The notes beneath the pieces are model-generated. The model did not search any database. It was not told the DNA's origin and saw only the letters and a list, made by a program, of their open reading frames with translations. A stretch of 64,000 nt of DNA from CAVVEC01 sp963770485 (GTDB lineage Bacteria > Acidobacteriota > Terriglobia > Terriglobales > Acidobacteriaceae), in contig CAVYPX010000001.1 of assembly GCA_963770485.1 (NCBI GenBank), positions 1 through 64,000 on the forward strand. The letters are read 5' to 3'. Of the stretch, positions 35,194 through 45,120 are shown one piece after another; positions within the stretch are counted from its first letter, which is position 1; each line of letters begins with the position of its first letter. The position numbers and the translations under genes were made by a program.

Positions 35194-36586
35194 GGTCTTC
35201 CTTCAAAGCAGCCTCCGCGGCTGCGCTGCCGTACTCCTTCAACTTATTATGCAGAGTCTTCAGGCTGATGCCGAGAATCTCCGCCGCCCGCGTCTTGTTA
35301 TTGTTGGTCGACTCGAGTGTCTTCAGGATCAGCAGCTTCTCTGCCTCTTCCACCGTCGTACCCACTCCCAGGCGTACCGCATCGGGATCCTCGGACGAAG
35401 CGCGAACCATGGTTTGACCGAAGCCCGGCGGCAGATGTTTGGTTTCAATCACAGCGCCTTCGCAGACAATCACGGCCCGTTCCAGAGTGTTGCGCAACTC
35501 GCGCACATTGCCCGGCCAGGAGTAATTCTGGAACAGGTTCAACACGGCTTCGCTGACCGCCGCCGCTTTGCGGCCATGTTTGGCGCTCATCTCTCTCAGA
35601 AGGAAATCCACCAGCGCCGGAATGTCATCTTTGTGCTCTTTCAAGGGCGGCATATGGATATTGAAGACGTTCAGCCGATAATAGAGATCCTTGCGCAACT
35701 CGCCGCGCTCCACCGCTTCCTCGGGCACTTTGTTAGTGGCGGCCAGCACACGGACGTCCACGGTCGTCTCCGCTTTGCTGCCCAAGCGGCGAAACTTGCG
35801 GTCTTCCAGCACGCGCAGAAGTTTGGCCTGAGTGGCGACCGGCATTTCGCCGATTTCGTCCAAAAGCAAAGTTCCACCCTCCGCCAACTCAAAGCAGCCG
35901 GTGCGGCGCTCCAGCGCGCCGGTGAACGCGCCCTTTTCATGGCCAAAAATCTCGCTTTCAATGAGGGTTTCCGGGATGGCCGCGCAATTGATGGGAACAA
36001 ATGGCTTGTTACGGCGAGGACTCAGCTCATGGATGGTGCGAGCCACCAACTCTTTGCCCGTTCCGCTGGCCCCCGTGATCAGCACTGATGCCGTGCTGGG
36101 AGCCACCATTTCCGTGAGATGAAAAATCTCCTGCATCTTCTTCGATCCCCCGACCAGGGTTCCAAGGGAGCCCGCGTCTCGCAACTTGCGGCGTAATACT
36201 TCTTTGTCAACTTTGTCCTGACAACGCTCCGAAGCGTTCTGCAAGATAGTGCGCAGCCGGGCGGTGTCGATGGGCTTGGTGATGTAGTCATAAGCACCCA
36301 TGCGCATGGCCTGCACGGCGCTGTCGATGGTCCCTTGGGCTGTAACCACGATCACGGCCACGGTTTGACTGTCCCCGGCAATTCGCTCCAGCAGTTCCAG
36401 GCCGCCCATCCGTGGCATTTTAAGATCGGTCACTACGATGGCAGGCGACCAGGCAATAACTTTTTCGAAGCCCTCGGCACCGTCACTGGCGGTCTCTGCG
36501 CGATAGCCCCAGGCCGAAACCAGCTCGGCTAGTCCCGTGCGCTCGTTTTCTTCGTCTTCGACGATGAGTACCTTTTGCTGGCTCAT
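35189..36586 (-). CDS. NtrC-family sigma-54 response regulator
   Basis: A 465-residue three-domain activator. The receiver (about 1-120) has phosphoacceptor Asp54 in VVTDLKMP. The AAA+ domain (about 140-370) has Walker A GASGTGKE, the sigma-54 contact loop GAFTGA and Walker B GTLLLDEIGEMP. The Fis-type HTH closes the protein (TRAAEILGISLKTLHNKLKEYG). The start at 36586 is preferred over the in-frame ATG 36601 because GGGGGCT precedes it. With the downstream kinase it forms a two-component pair that activates sigma-54 promoters; targets are unknown. Confidence 0.92.
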   Translation of the reverse strand: MSQQKVLIVEDEENERTGLAELVSAWGYRAETASDGAEGFEKVIAWSPAIVVTDLKMPRMGGLELLERIAGDSQTVAVIVVTAQGTIDSAVQAMRMGAYDYITKPIDTARLRTILQNASERCQDKVDKEVLRRKLRDAGSLGTLVGGSKKMQEIFHLTEMVAPSTASVLITGASGTGKELVARTIHELSPRRNKPFVPINCAAIPETLIESEIFGHEKGAFTGALERRTGCFELAEGGTLLLDEIGEMPVATQAKLLRVLEDRKFRRLGSKAETTVDVRVLAATNKVPEEAVERGELRKDLYYRLNVFNIHMPPLKEHKDDIPALVDFLLREMSAKHGRKAAAVSEAVLNLFQNYSWPGNVRELRNTLERAVIVCEGAVIETKHLPPGFGQTMVRASSEDPDAVRLGVGTTVEEAEKLLILKTLESTNNNKTRAAEILGISLKTLHNKLKEYGSAAAEAALKEDQ

Positions 36587-36916
36587 AGCCCCCGGAGGCA
36601 TGTTTCAATATTGACGCTTGATGTCATTTGGGGCAAGCGGGCTGCCTGGTTGACGGATTCACCAAGTACCAAACGAAGAGCCACGCAGCCGTATCAATAT
36701 GAGACGCCGACGACTGCCGCGATCAGCCCCAAAACTGGACGCGGAGATCAGTCGCCGCGTATGATGTTTTGCTCAATCCCTTAATAACAAGAAATCTGCA
36801 GTTTTATTAGATCATCCGCACGGCAAGAGACATCTTAGCAGTTTCCGTGCGCTGGATTCCCAATCCTGCACGCGAGCATGGATACACAAGCTGGCCGCAA
36901 AATTCTGGAGGACGAT
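36587..36916. other. Divergent intergenic region upstream of the NtrC-like and OmpA/Ig genes
   Basis: No gene was seen in this 330-bp gap. A weak GG-N10-GC match lies near 36632 (CTGC instead of TTGC), too poor to call. GGAGG at 36907-36911 is the ribosome-binding site of the next gene. Confidence 0.4.
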
Positions 36917-38548
36917 ATGCTTTATCGCAGCATAGGCAGTTGGCGCGTACTGTTATGTGGGTTGTCGCTGATCCTGGCCGTGTTTCTGCTTTCCGCCGTA
37001 ACCCTGGCCCAGGACGAAGGGTACCCGAAATGGGATATCTACACGGGGTATCAGTGGCTGCACCCAGGTGGCACGGTGCCATCTCCTTTTGGCACCTATA
37101 ACGCCCCCATCCCCAATACGCTCCCGGATCTGAAATCCGGAGCCACCGGTGCATTAACCTACAACTTCACCAAGTTCCTGGGCCTGGAGGGCGAGTACGG
37201 CAAGAGCTGGGGACAGCAAACCAACGAGGGTACGTTATCGGTCGGTCCCCGTCTCATGGCTCGTGGCGACGCGCTAAATTTCTTCGCGCACAGTCTGTTG
37301 AGCTGGAACCAGCTCAGCGCCCCTGGGCTTGGTTCGGACAATGGGATTGGCGCGATTTTGGGCGGCGGAATTGATCTAAAACTGTTCCGTCTGCTTTCGA
37401 TACGGATGGTCGAGGCCGATTATGTCTGGGCCCGGCACCACTATGATGACGCCGCCTCGCCCAGTTTCCCTGATCTGCGCCGTCCCTCGCTTGACGGTCT
37501 CCGCATCGGCGGAGGTCTGCTATGGAACTTTGGCTATCCACCCTCCGCGATCCCGGCTGCGAGTTGCTCGGTGCAACCCTCCGAGGTGATGGTGGGCGAA
37601 CCGGTGACTGCGACTGCGACGGGCGCCAACTTCAATTCCAAGCACACACTGAATTACACCTGGAGCAGTACCGGCGGAAAGATTACTGGCACCGGCAACA
37701 CCGCCAGCATTGACACCAACGGCATTGCAGGAGGCACTTACACCGCGACGGCGCGCATTTCTGATCCTAAGACGAAGGGCGGAGAGGCAACCTGTACAGC
37801 CAACTTCACCGTCAAGGAACCGCCCAAGAACCCGCCAACCATGTCGTGCTCGGCGAATCCGGCGACCTTGGAGGTGGGCGGCACCACCACCGTAACCTGC
37901 AACTGCACCAGTCCGGACAACGTTCCGGTCACGGTAAGCAACTGGTCCACGACGGGCGGCACGATTGCGGGAACCGGTTCGACCGCCATGGTGAACACCA
38001 GCGGCATATCGCCCGGGCCGATCACGGTAAGCGCGACTTGCAGCGACTCGCGTGGGTTGAAGACGCAGGCTTCGACGCAGGTGACGGTGGAGAATCCGCC
38101 ACCGCCCGCCCCAGCGCCACAAGCCAGCAAGCTGACCGACTGCGGCTTTGAGAACATGACCAAAATCGGCAAGCCGTGGCGCGTGGACAACGAATGCAAG
38201 GGCAAATTGGACGATGTGGCCAAGAACTTGCAGCAAAATGCCGACAACAAGCTGGTGATCGTCGGCAACGCAGAGCCCACAGAAAAACGGCTTAACCTGG
38301 CGGCCGAACGTGCCGTCAATTCCAAGGCCTATCTGACGGGTGGCGAAGCCAAGCTGGGAATTGACCCCGGCCGCATCGAAACCCGCACCGGTAGCGCGGG
38401 CACGCAGACGGCCGAGTACTGGATTGTTCCTGCCGGCGGATCGTTCTCCGGCGAAGGCACGCAACCAGTGGACGAGTCCAAGGTCAAAGTAGTCCCGGAT
38501 CACCCGCACGCCGCGGCCAAGAAAAAGGCGCCGGCCGCTCAGCAATGA
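36917..38548 (+). CDS. Outer-membrane beta-barrel/Ig-like/OmpA-like protein
   Basis: A 543-residue exported protein, started at ATG 36917 after TCTGGAGGACGAT. A signal peptide (VLLCGLSLILAVFLLSAVTLAQ) leads into a beta-barrel-like domain (about 35-200, e.g. WDIYTGYQWLHPGG, TYNFTKFLGLEGEYG). Two Ig-like repeats follow (about 205-300 and 307-395), each beginning with SCSxxPxxxxVGxxxT. The C-terminus (about 405-500) is OmpA-like in shape (TDCGFENMTKIGKPWRVDNECKGKLDDVAKNLQQNADNK in pieces, then LAAERAVNSKAYL), though the peptidoglycan-binding NxxLSxxRA pattern is weakened. The last residues are Lys/Ala-rich. It probably spans the outer membrane and contacts the cell wall. A terminator follows. 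Confidence 0.82.
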   Translation: MLYRSIGSWRVLLCGLSLILAVFLLSAVTLAQDEGYPKWDIYTGYQWLHPGGTVPSPFGTYNAPIPNTLPDLKSGATGALTYNFTKFLGLEGEYGKSWGQQTNEGTLSVGPRLMARGDALNFFAHSLLSWNQLSAPGLGSDNGIGAILGGGIDLKLFRLLSIRMVEADYVWARHHYDDAASPSFPDLRRPSLDGLRIGGGLLWNFGYPPSAIPAASCSVQPSEVMVGEPVTATATGANFNSKHTLNYTWSSTGGKITGTGNTASIDTNGIAGGTYTATARISDPKTKGGEATCTANFTVKEPPKNPPTMSCSANPATLEVGGTTTVTCNCTSPDNVPVTVSNWSTTGGTIAGTGSTAMVNTSGISPGPITVSATCSDSRGLKTQASTQVTVENPPPPAPAPQASKLTDCGFENMTKIGKPWRVDNECKGKLDDVAKNLQQNADNKLVIVGNAEPTEKRLNLAAERAVNSKAYLTGGEAKLGIDPGRIETRTGSAGTQTAEYWIVPAGGSFSGEGTQPVDESKVKVVPDHPHAAAKKKAPAAQQ

Positions 38549-38580
38549 GGAACGCTGGAGCCTGACTGTTGAAGATGATG

Positions 38581-38613
38581 GCCGGCCGAGCGCAAAACTT
38601 GGCCGGCTTTTTT
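38581..38613 (+). terminator. Rho-independent terminator after the OmpA/Ig gene
   Basis: Perfect 7-bp stem GCCGGCC/GGCCGGC (38581-38587 and 38601-38607) with a 13-nt loop, followed by six T. Confidence 0.9.
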
Positions 38614-38927
38614 CTTGGCACCGGGCCCGCCCACCACGAAAATTCAAGAATCATAGTTCCAATTCGGGAATTGTACGTACAGCTATAAGATAATATCAAA
38701 GCAACGAGCCTCTGGCGCGTTCCTGTATGCTTGGTTGACCCAAACCTCATCCGGGCACGCGGTCGTCGTCCTACGGGCCTCCAAACGCCGTTAAATGGCA
38801 TTCTACGCGATGGTCAGACCGCCATTTTGCACCCCGGATTCAAGCTCTATGAAAATTCAGCAACTTAGCTCGAAGTGAATCAAGTTGAGACAAATTTCAC
38901 CCCTGGCGATACCAAAGCGGAGCAGAA
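38614..38927. other. Intergenic region without recognised content
   Basis: Nothing but a short palindrome CAATTC-GG-GAATTG near 38660 and an AT-rich patch (about 38680-38700) that could hold a promoter. GGAGCAGAA directly before 38928 is a good ribosome-binding site. Confidence 0.4.
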
Positions 38928-39737
38928 ATGGCCCTCGCCATAGAAATTTTCCGAGCCAACAAGGGCTTGCTTCAGAACGACAGTTCCGGCACATCTACGC
39001 GGAACACCGCTCACGCCATTCGTACTTCGACCGGAGCCTTGAAGACTCAGTCCCGTTCCTCGAGTTCACGTTTAGGGAACGCGAGCAGGCAAGGCCGAGC
39101 AGCGGTCTGGAAGGAGATTCGAGACAGAGCCTACGTTGGATTGGCGATTCTATTTCTCGGAGTGGCATCGTTCGCTCTATATCGCAGCATTTTTCCGGCT
39201 TTTCATGACTCCGCCGTTGCCACGCCGCCCACCACCCGAACCGAGAAGCCGGCCGCTGCCGCGAATGTGTCAGTTCCTGCATCCGTTCAATCTGCATCCG
39301 TTCAATCTGCATCCGTTCAATCATGGAACGCGTCACGAGTCGCAGCGAATTCCCCAGTTCGCGTGCTGAAGGCAAACGCAAAGCCGGTGCAACGGGTGAC
39401 CCCGAACGCTGAACCGGTGACCATGCAGATCGAAATTGAGCATCCCTTTGCCGCCGCGGAAGCCTCGGTGTGGCTGGACAATCAACTCGTCTACACCCAC
39501 CCGTTGCATGGCGAAAGCAGAACGCGTGCGGTCGTCTTCCGGCATATTCAAGGCCATCAATCAGACAGCGTGCAGGTTCCCGCCGGAGAACATCGGGTCC
39601 ACGTGCGGATTCAGTCCATCAAAGATTCCTACGATCAATCCAAAACCCTATCGGGTATTTTTCAGCGCAGCGGCGAGAATGTGTTGCACGTCAAGTGCGA
39701 CAAACACGGCGGCACACTGGATGTGACACTGCAATAA
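38928..39737 (+). CDS. Single-pass membrane protein of unknown function
   Basis: A 269-residue protein. The N-terminal 65 residues are basic and Ser/Thr-rich, likely cytoplasmic. One membrane segment follows (about 68-88, AYVGLAILFLGVASFALYRS). A Pro/Ala linker with three SVQSA units (about 117-131) leads to a beta-rich C-terminal domain (about 165-269, EPVTMQIEIEHPFAAAEASV, VPAGEHRVHVRIQSI) resembling PEGA-like or Ig-like folds seen after membrane anchors. The start has GGAGCAGAA upstream. Function is unknown. Confidence 0.72.
   Translation: MALAIEIFRANKGLLQNDSSGTSTRNTAHAIRTSTGALKTQSRSSSSRLGNASRQGRAAVWKEIRDRAYVGLAILFLGVASFALYRSIFPAFHDSAVATPPTTRTEKPAAAANVSVPASVQSASVQSASVQSWNASRVAANSPVRVLKANAKPVQRVTPNAEPVTMQIEIEHPFAAAEASVWLDNQLVYTHPLHGESRTRAVVFRHIQGHQSDSVQVPAGEHRVHVRIQSIKDSYDQSKTLSGIFQRSGENVLHVKCDKHGGTLDVTLQ
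39278..39322. repeat. 15-bp tandem repeat, three exact units
   Basis: TGCATCCGTTCAATC is repeated three times without change and encodes the SVQSA linker units of the surrounding gene. It is a likely site of length variation. Confidence 0.9.
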
Positions 39738-39812
39738 CCTGTAGCCTCGCCAGATCAGACCGTGATTGCCCGCGCAATCCCACGTGGTCGTGGGATAACT
39801 GGGCTCACCGCT

Positions 39813-39847
39813 GCCCACTTCTCGCACAGAACGCGAGAAATGGGGCA
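39813..39847. repeat. Intergenic hairpin element
   Basis: TTCTCGC (39819-39825) pairs with GCGAGAA (39833-39839), with GCCCAC and TGGGGC extending the stem imperfectly. It lies in the 252-bp gap after the membrane-protein gene. No T-tract follows. Confidence 0.55.
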
Positions 39848-40056
39848 CCCCCTCATTTCCGGGATCAGATCGCTTACTCGACGGTCACGCCAACCGGACT
39901 GGACGGGAATTCTGCAGCTCAACTCAGATCAAAGCGGGCTGAGGGTCTCTCCCTTCGGTAACTTGCCGGGCCCGTGGTACCCTGTCACTCTTGCGCCCGA
40001 TGGCATTTCTTTGTTCAGGGGCAAACCAATCTATGATTTCTGAATCTACGTGTGGG

Positions 40057-42027
40057 ATGAGCCGTAAGTCATTGTTGCTTATGGCGGTTGTTCTGCTTTG
40101 TACGGCTACTCTATGGGCCGGCCAGTGGACTGTGCTGGGTCCGGATGGCGGCGACGTGCGCAGCCTGACTTACGATCCGCAGAACCCGGATCACATCTTT
40201 CTGGGCACTAGCACAGGCACGCTTTTCGTTTCGACCGACGGCGGCCACAATTGGTCGCGCTTCGCCCACCTGGGCAACGGCGATGACTACGTAATTGACC
40301 ACATCGCCACGGATCCGCAGAACCCGAACAAAATGTATGCGGCAGCGTGGAGCGTGGAAAATCAGCAGACCGGCGATCTGTTCTGGTCCAAGGATGGCGG
40401 AAGCAATTGGGAGATCACGCCCGACATGCACGGCAAGTCGATCCGCGCGATGGCGATCTCCGCGTCCGACTCAAAAGTCCTGGTCGCGGGAGCGCTTGAT
40501 GGCGTGTTCCGCAGCACGAATGGCGGCAAAAGCTGGAACAAGATTTCCTCGGCCAGCCAGGAAGTGCATAACATTGAATCCGTTGCGGTCGATCCCAAGA
40601 ATCCGGACGTGGTCTACGCCGGGACCTGGCATCTGGCCTGGAAGACCGACAATGGCGGCGCCAGCTTGGCATCACATCAACAAAGGCATGATTGACGACT
40701 CTGACGTGTTCTCGATCATCGTTGATTCGTCGAATTCTTCCGTTGTTTTCGCCAGCGCGTGCTCGGGGATTTACAAGAGCGACAACGCGGGCGAACTGTT
40801 CCACAAGATTCAAGGCATTCCGTTTTCCGCGCGGCGCACCCGGGTGCTGAAGCAAGATCCGATGCATCCGGAGATCGTGTACGCCGGAACCACCGAAGGA
40901 CTCTGGAAGACCACCGACGCGGGCAAGACCTGGAAGCGGGTGAGCAATCCTGAAGTCGTGGTGAACGATGTGCTGGTGGATCCGCGCAATTCGCAGCGGG
41001 TGCTGCTGGCCACCGACCGCGGCGGCGTATTGGCCAGCGATGACGGCGCGCAGAGCTTCATGGCGTCCAATCATGGTTACACCCACCGCTATGTGACGGC
41101 GATCGTGGCCGACAAACAGGACCCCGACACGATGTATGTGGGTGTGGTGAACGACCGGGAGATGGGCGGCGTATTCAGCTCCCATGACGCAGGCCAGCAC
41201 TGGACCCAGAAGAGCGCAGGTCTGGACGGCCGCGATGTGTTCACGCTGCAGCAGGCTGCGAACGGCGAACTGGTCGCCGGCACCAATCGGGGCATGTTCA
41301 TGCTGGCTCACAATGCCACCACCTGGAGCCCGATTAACACCGTAACCAACGAGAAAGCCTCACGCGCTAAGAAGGGCGCGAAAGACGGAAGTTCGTTCGG
41401 TGCTGACGGCGCGCGTGAACGAGATCGAAATCACGCCGAAACGCTGGCTGGCGGCGACCTCGGCGGGATTGTTCACCAGTTCCAATCAGGGCAAGAGCTG
41501 GAGCGGCGGGCCGGTCATGGGCAAGCAGGACTTCGTCTCGGTGCAAGCCGAGGGAGAAATGCTGGTGGCCGCGACGCGCAGCGAAGTTCTGATTTCGACC
41601 GACAATGGCAAGACCTGGAAGCAATCGAATCTGTGCCTCCTACGTGAGCGGCATCCGCAGCCTGACGGTTACGCCGGATGGTGAAATCATGCTGGCCTCT
41701 CGCGAAGGCGCCTTCCGCAGTCCGAACTCGGGCAGTGGCTGGGAGCACGTGCAGAACGGCCTCCCGGACAAGAACATCAGCTCCATCACCTACGATGCGG
41801 GCAACAAGCGCCTGCTGGCTACCAGTACGGAAACCGGCGTGGTGTTTGAGAGTGAGGATGGCGGCCAAAACTGGCGTCGCGGGCCGGATTCCGGATACCC
41901 GTTGCGCCACATCAGCGTGGTGAACGGACACTACGTCGGGGCTACGCCGTTTGACGGTGTGATTGTGCAGACGGAGAGCGAGGGCAGAAGCGCGTCAGCC
42001 AGTGTGACCACGCGTCGCACCAACTGA
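40057..42027 (+). pseudogene. Exported YCF48/BNR-like beta-propeller protein, interrupted by three frameshifts
   Basis: Read across frames this is a secreted seven- to ten-bladed propeller of about 655 residues. A signal peptide (SRKSLLLMAVVLLCTATLWAGQ) precedes repeated Asp-box units such as FVSTDGGHNWSRF, FWSKDGGSNWEI, FRSTNGGKSWNKI, WKTTDAGKTWKRV and FESEDGGQNWRRG. The frame slips at about 40666 (AGCTTGG, expected Ser-Trp), about 41398 and about 41634. In each case removal of a single base restores the next unit. The pieces together are full and continuous, so the gene is either newly broken or contains sequencing insertions. A strong terminator follows. Similar propellers bind or cleave surface sugars or assist complex assembly; this one's role is unknown. 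Confidence 0.8.
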
Positions 42028-42056
42028 TCCGCGGAACCAAGTTGATTGAACAAACT

Positions 42057-42097
42057 ACGGAGGAGCAGCGAGGTTCGCAGCTCCTCCGTTTTGTTTT
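42057..42097 (+). terminator. Rho-independent terminator after the propeller gene
   Basis: A 10-bp stem ACGGAGGAGC/GCTCCTCCGT (42057-42066 and 42080-42089). The loop itself can pair (GCGA/TCGC). TTTTGTTTT follows. Confidence 0.93.
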
Positions 42098-42196
42098 GGC
42101 CGTACCTCAGCCTGGCAGAAATGCGCACAACTCGGAATTCTTGCCGAGGCTACCCACCGGCGTGCCTCCCCGACCGGGAACCGGACAGGGGCGTAT

Positions 42197-42436
42197 CTAG
42201 CGAGATTGCAACTGCGGAACCGACGGGTAGAAATTGTTTTCGATTGCGTTTCCCTGCATGTTGCCCACTATGCGGTAGTGGTACTCATATTCAGGTTCGC
42301 CGCGTGCTTGCTCGTCTTCCCGCTGCTTTGCTTGAGCTTCCTCGTAGGTGCGAAAGGGCCCGAGGCTGCAAAACGATGTCTCGCCAGACTTACGATGTGT
42401 ATCCTTCCGCCGAACGTAAAATGCCATCGAGTTCAT
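42197..42436 (-). CDS. Small hydrophilic protein of unknown function
   Basis: A 79-residue, highly charged protein with a GPFRTYEEAQAKQREDEQAR helix after a short basic strand segment (MAFYVRRKDTHRKSG) and a beta-like tail (YEYHYRIVGNMQ). GGGAG lies 10 bp before the ATG at 42436; the in-frame ATG at 42427 is an alternative. Composition and ribosome-binding site favour a real gene, but no family was recognised. It is a lone minus-strand gene behind the propeller terminator. Confidence 0.55.
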   Translation of the reverse strand: MNSMAFYVRRKDTHRKSGETSFCSLGPFRTYEEAQAKQREDEQARGEPEYEYHYRIVGNMQGNAIENNFYPSVPQLQSR

Positions 42437-42857
42437 TAACTTTCATCTCCCAAATCTTATCTTGCTCCAGCTATCTCTTGCTCTAGCTATCATCATCAGC
42501 AAAGAGAACCTGTCAATGACACGAAAGTGCCAATAAGCCCCTCAGGCTCATCTTCAGCCCTGTTTGCGCACCTGACGAAAATTCATCGCAGATAACTACA
42601 ACTGAGTGGGCGGCGGCCCTACCGTCTTGGCGAGCGCATGTGGACGTGGGATAGGGTCGGGCTAGTGCGCGTGCGAACGTATTGGCACCCTGCGGGGCGT
42701 AATGTCTGCTCCACTTTAACCCAGGGCTCACGCCCCCTGGGCGCTGGGCTAAGCTATGCCGCTCCTCCGGAGCTGGATTGTAGCGGTTCGGTTCCACCGC
42801 GCAGCCCAAGAAATAGGTTCCAGGTACACATTGGCTAGGCCTCGTCACGAAAGGCAA
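42437..42857. other. Intergenic region with decayed repeat sequence
   Basis: No gene seen. Around 42718-42751 CCCAGGGCTCACGCCCCCTGGG forms a hairpin, and the flanking GC-rich sequence resembles dispersed acidobacterial intergenic elements I have seen elsewhere (inference from memory). The rest is featureless. Confidence 0.45.
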
Positions 42858-43478
42858 TCAGGTGAGGGTGTACTGCAACACCACCTGCATCTCGGCGTCG
42901 CCCGGCACTCCGGCATGGCTCATGTTGAACACAAGAAAGTCGCCGGCATTCAGCACCAGAGCGGGCGCGGCAGAAGTATGCCTGGAAGTGGCCGAGGCGC
43001 TTCCGCTTGCGGGCACCCAGGTTTTCAGAATGACGCTGTAGAAAATGTTCTGAAGAAGGTATCCGTCATCCACCACATTGAGATGGTTGGGATTGTGAAT
43101 GTGGGTCTTGCTGAAACTGCGGCTGCGTGGGGAGACGAAGCCGCCTCCAGGATCGCCGTGATAGAACTTCGGACGTTCGCCCGGAGAAACCGCCGCCCGG
43201 CACAGCACTTCGGCGAATCCCGGACTGGCAGGCGGTGAAGTGAGCATGAACGCGACATCGGTGTCGATGGAGTTCACGGTCATGTTGCTGGTCACTTCAA
43301 AGAAAACGTCTGCGCCGTTATCGTTCAGGTTTGTAACTTCCCAGCCGAAGCTCGCGAAACTTGGGCCGGTCGAAGGTTTTGCCAGCGCACTTGCCGATGA
43401 ATCCAACCCGGAGATCGTTCCCGCTAACCCCGCCAGTGCCAGACCTCTCCCCACAAAGACTCGTCGATCTGTTTTCAT
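42858..43478 (-). CDS. Tat-exported protein of unknown function
   Basis: A 206-residue protein with a twin-arginine leader: RRVFVGRGLALAGLAGTISG follows MKTD. The mature domain is beta-rich (SFGWEVTNLNDNGADVFFEV, then HNPNHLNVVDDGYLLQNIFY) with no catalytic motif I can name. Tat export implies folding or cofactor loading before transport, and the several His residues (FYHGDP, KTHIHNPNH) might bind metal. It lies 40 bp downstream of the larger secreted protein at 43519 on the same strand, so the two may be one transcript. Confidence 0.72.
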   Translation of the reverse strand: MKTDRRVFVGRGLALAGLAGTISGLDSSASALAKPSTGPSFASFGWEVTNLNDNGADVFFEVTSNMTVNSIDTDVAFMLTSPPASPGFAEVLCRAAVSPGERPKFYHGDPGGGFVSPRSRSFSKTHIHNPNHLNVVDDGYLLQNIFYSVILKTWVPASGSASATSRHTSAAPALVLNAGDFLVFNMSHAGVPGDAEMQVVLQYTLT

Positions 43479-43518
43479 AGAGAAAGGTGCATCTCCAAAC
43501 TTGCTTGCCTCAGTTCCC

Positions 43519-45120
43519 CTACTGGCAGGTGGAGAACTTGAGCGAGGCGATACGGGTGCGGAGGTTGATACCGCTGCCGGTGGTGGGAATGTACTGATCC
43601 ACGTACCAGAAGCTACAGTCGTCGACGGGGTCGATCACCATGCTGGTGTAGTCTCCCCAGCGGTTGGTGTCGGTCTCGGACCCTTTTGCGTTGAAGATGG
43701 TTTTCAGGCTCTCCATGGTGTTCACCGCATCGCTGGGTATGCGCCCGGTGAAGGCGACAGAAGGATGCAGGGTGGTGCTGTTGGACTCGCTGAAGCCGAG
43801 GGCCATGTTGCCCACCTTATCCATGGCGATGCTGCCCATCCAAAGAGAGTTCCCTCCGCTGGTGAGGGTGCCCTGTTGAAAGACGGCAGCCGTGCCGTTG
43901 GGATCGCGGATTTCGTACCAGCGCGCGCCGGACGCAGCTTTGCTGGTTAGCACCGAATGATTGACCACCAGGGATTCGTGGTCGCCGAAGTTGCGATATG
44001 CCAAGCGGAACATCAGCCGATCGCCCAGGGAATCCACCTTCTGGTTGGTGTCGGGCTGCGGGATGCAAGTCCCGCCTCTGCAAGCCATGGTGTAAGCATT
44101 CACCGCGATTCTTACCGGACCCTGGAAGGTGGAGTTCTTCGGGTTGACGAAGTCCACGTGGAAACGGAACAAATGCAGCGCGGTTGAGCTGAACAGATCA
44201 ACGAAAAAATCAGGCTCGCCGGAGGGAGGCGGCGTGGCGCCATCGAGGTTCGAGGGCAGGAAGGAGAATTCGTTGGCGTTGGTGAAGCAGATCGCCTTGG
44301 CCGCGCTGCCGCTCAGCATGGCGCTGCGGTCATAGGCGCAGGCGTCGGCCCCGATGTAATTATTGGGGCCGAAGAGATTGTACGAAGCATAAAAGGCGTC
44401 CGGCCACACGCTGAGCTTGTCATAGTCATTGAACACATTCGCGCCAAACTTGTAAACGTAGCGGTAGTACTTGCCGGTGGCGTCGGAGCTCTCCGAGACG
44501 GCGATGCATTCGTTGCCCTCAGTGAAACTGCTGTTGGAGCCGATGATGGTGATGATCCAACGATTGGCCATCTGATCGTAGAGCACGATGGGGTCGGTGT
44601 AGTTGAAACTGTGGACACCCTGTCCGCACAATCCAGGCAGGCCGGTGAACAGGGCGCTGATCTGTTGCGGGCCGAACAGCGATTTACCTGAGGTTTTGTC
44701 GTAAACCTCGTACGCGGTGTTGATCGTTTCCACCACCTGGGTGGCGCCCACGGCAAGGTTGCTATCGGAAGGAACTCCCTCCAAAGCCTTGCCGTTGGCG
44801 GAGTTGGGAATGCCTTCAAAATTGAGCCCGATCACGGCTGAAACCGGTGGCGCGATGTAGGCCTGTTCGGCGCGGTCGACTACGGGGACGGAGGCCCCAG
44901 CTAGAATGCGCCGCGGCCGGGGATGTTCGACCTCATGCCGCTTACCGCCTTGTGGAACCTCCATGGAATAGTCGCGCACCGGCAACGAAGTGTCATGGTA
45001 CGCGTCATACATGACCAAGGGGAGACTCGGTGCCCGCCTCGCCGCAGACAGATGACTTGGAGCCAGAAGGCTGCAAGCCGTAGCTACGACCGCAGCTGCC
45101 ATTGCCAGTTTCCGGTTCAT
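43519..45120 (-). CDS. Large secreted protein of unknown function
   Basis: A 533-residue protein with a signal peptide (RKLAMAAAVVATACSLLAPSHLSA) and GGAGTACAA before ATG 45120. The body is rich in Asn, Ser, aromatic residues and short beta-like segments; blocks such as DSNLAVGATQVVETINTAYEVYDK, FNYTDPIVLYDQMANRWIIT and WGDYTSMVIDPVDDCSFWYVDQY look like propeller blades. Similar proteins are frequent in Acidobacteria and are usually left as hypothetical. It may be a secreted beta-propeller binding protein or enzyme; no catalytic residues can be named. Confidence 0.75.
   Translation of the reverse strand: MNRKLAMAAAVVATACSLLAPSHLSAARRAPSLPLVMYDAYHDTSLPVRDYSMEVPQGGKRHEVEHPRPRRILAGASVPVVDRAEQAYIAPPVSAVIGLNFEGIPNSANGKALEGVPSDSNLAVGATQVVETINTAYEVYDKTSGKSLFGPQQISALFTGLPGLCGQGVHSFNYTDPIVLYDQMANRWIITIIGSNSSFTEGNECIAVSESSDATGKYYRYVYKFGANVFNDYDKLSVWPDAFYASYNLFGPNNYIGADACAYDRSAMLSGSAAKAICFTNANEFSFLPSNLDGATPPPSGEPDFFVDLFSSTALHLFRFHVDFVNPKNSTFQGPVRIAVNAYTMACRGGTCIPQPDTNQKVDSLGDRLMFRLAYRNFGDHESLVVNHSVLTSKAASGARWYEIRDPNGTAAVFQQGTLTSGGNSLWMGSIAMDKVGNMALGFSESNSTTLHPSVAFTGRIPSDAVNTMESLKTIFNAKGSETDTNRWGDYTSMVIDPVDDCSFWYVDQYIPTTGSGINLRTRIASLKFSTCQ

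Noticed and set aside
36629..36646. Sigma-54-like GG-N10-GC site upstream of the NtrC-like/OmpA genes
   Set aside because: Only the invariant pairs match; the -24 and -12 hexamers are poor, so chance is more likely.
37520..38647. 375-codon minus-strand open frame
   Set aside because: Opposite-strand shadow of the OmpA/Ig gene; Arg/Gly-rich composition and no ribosome-binding site. It also runs across the terminator at 38581.
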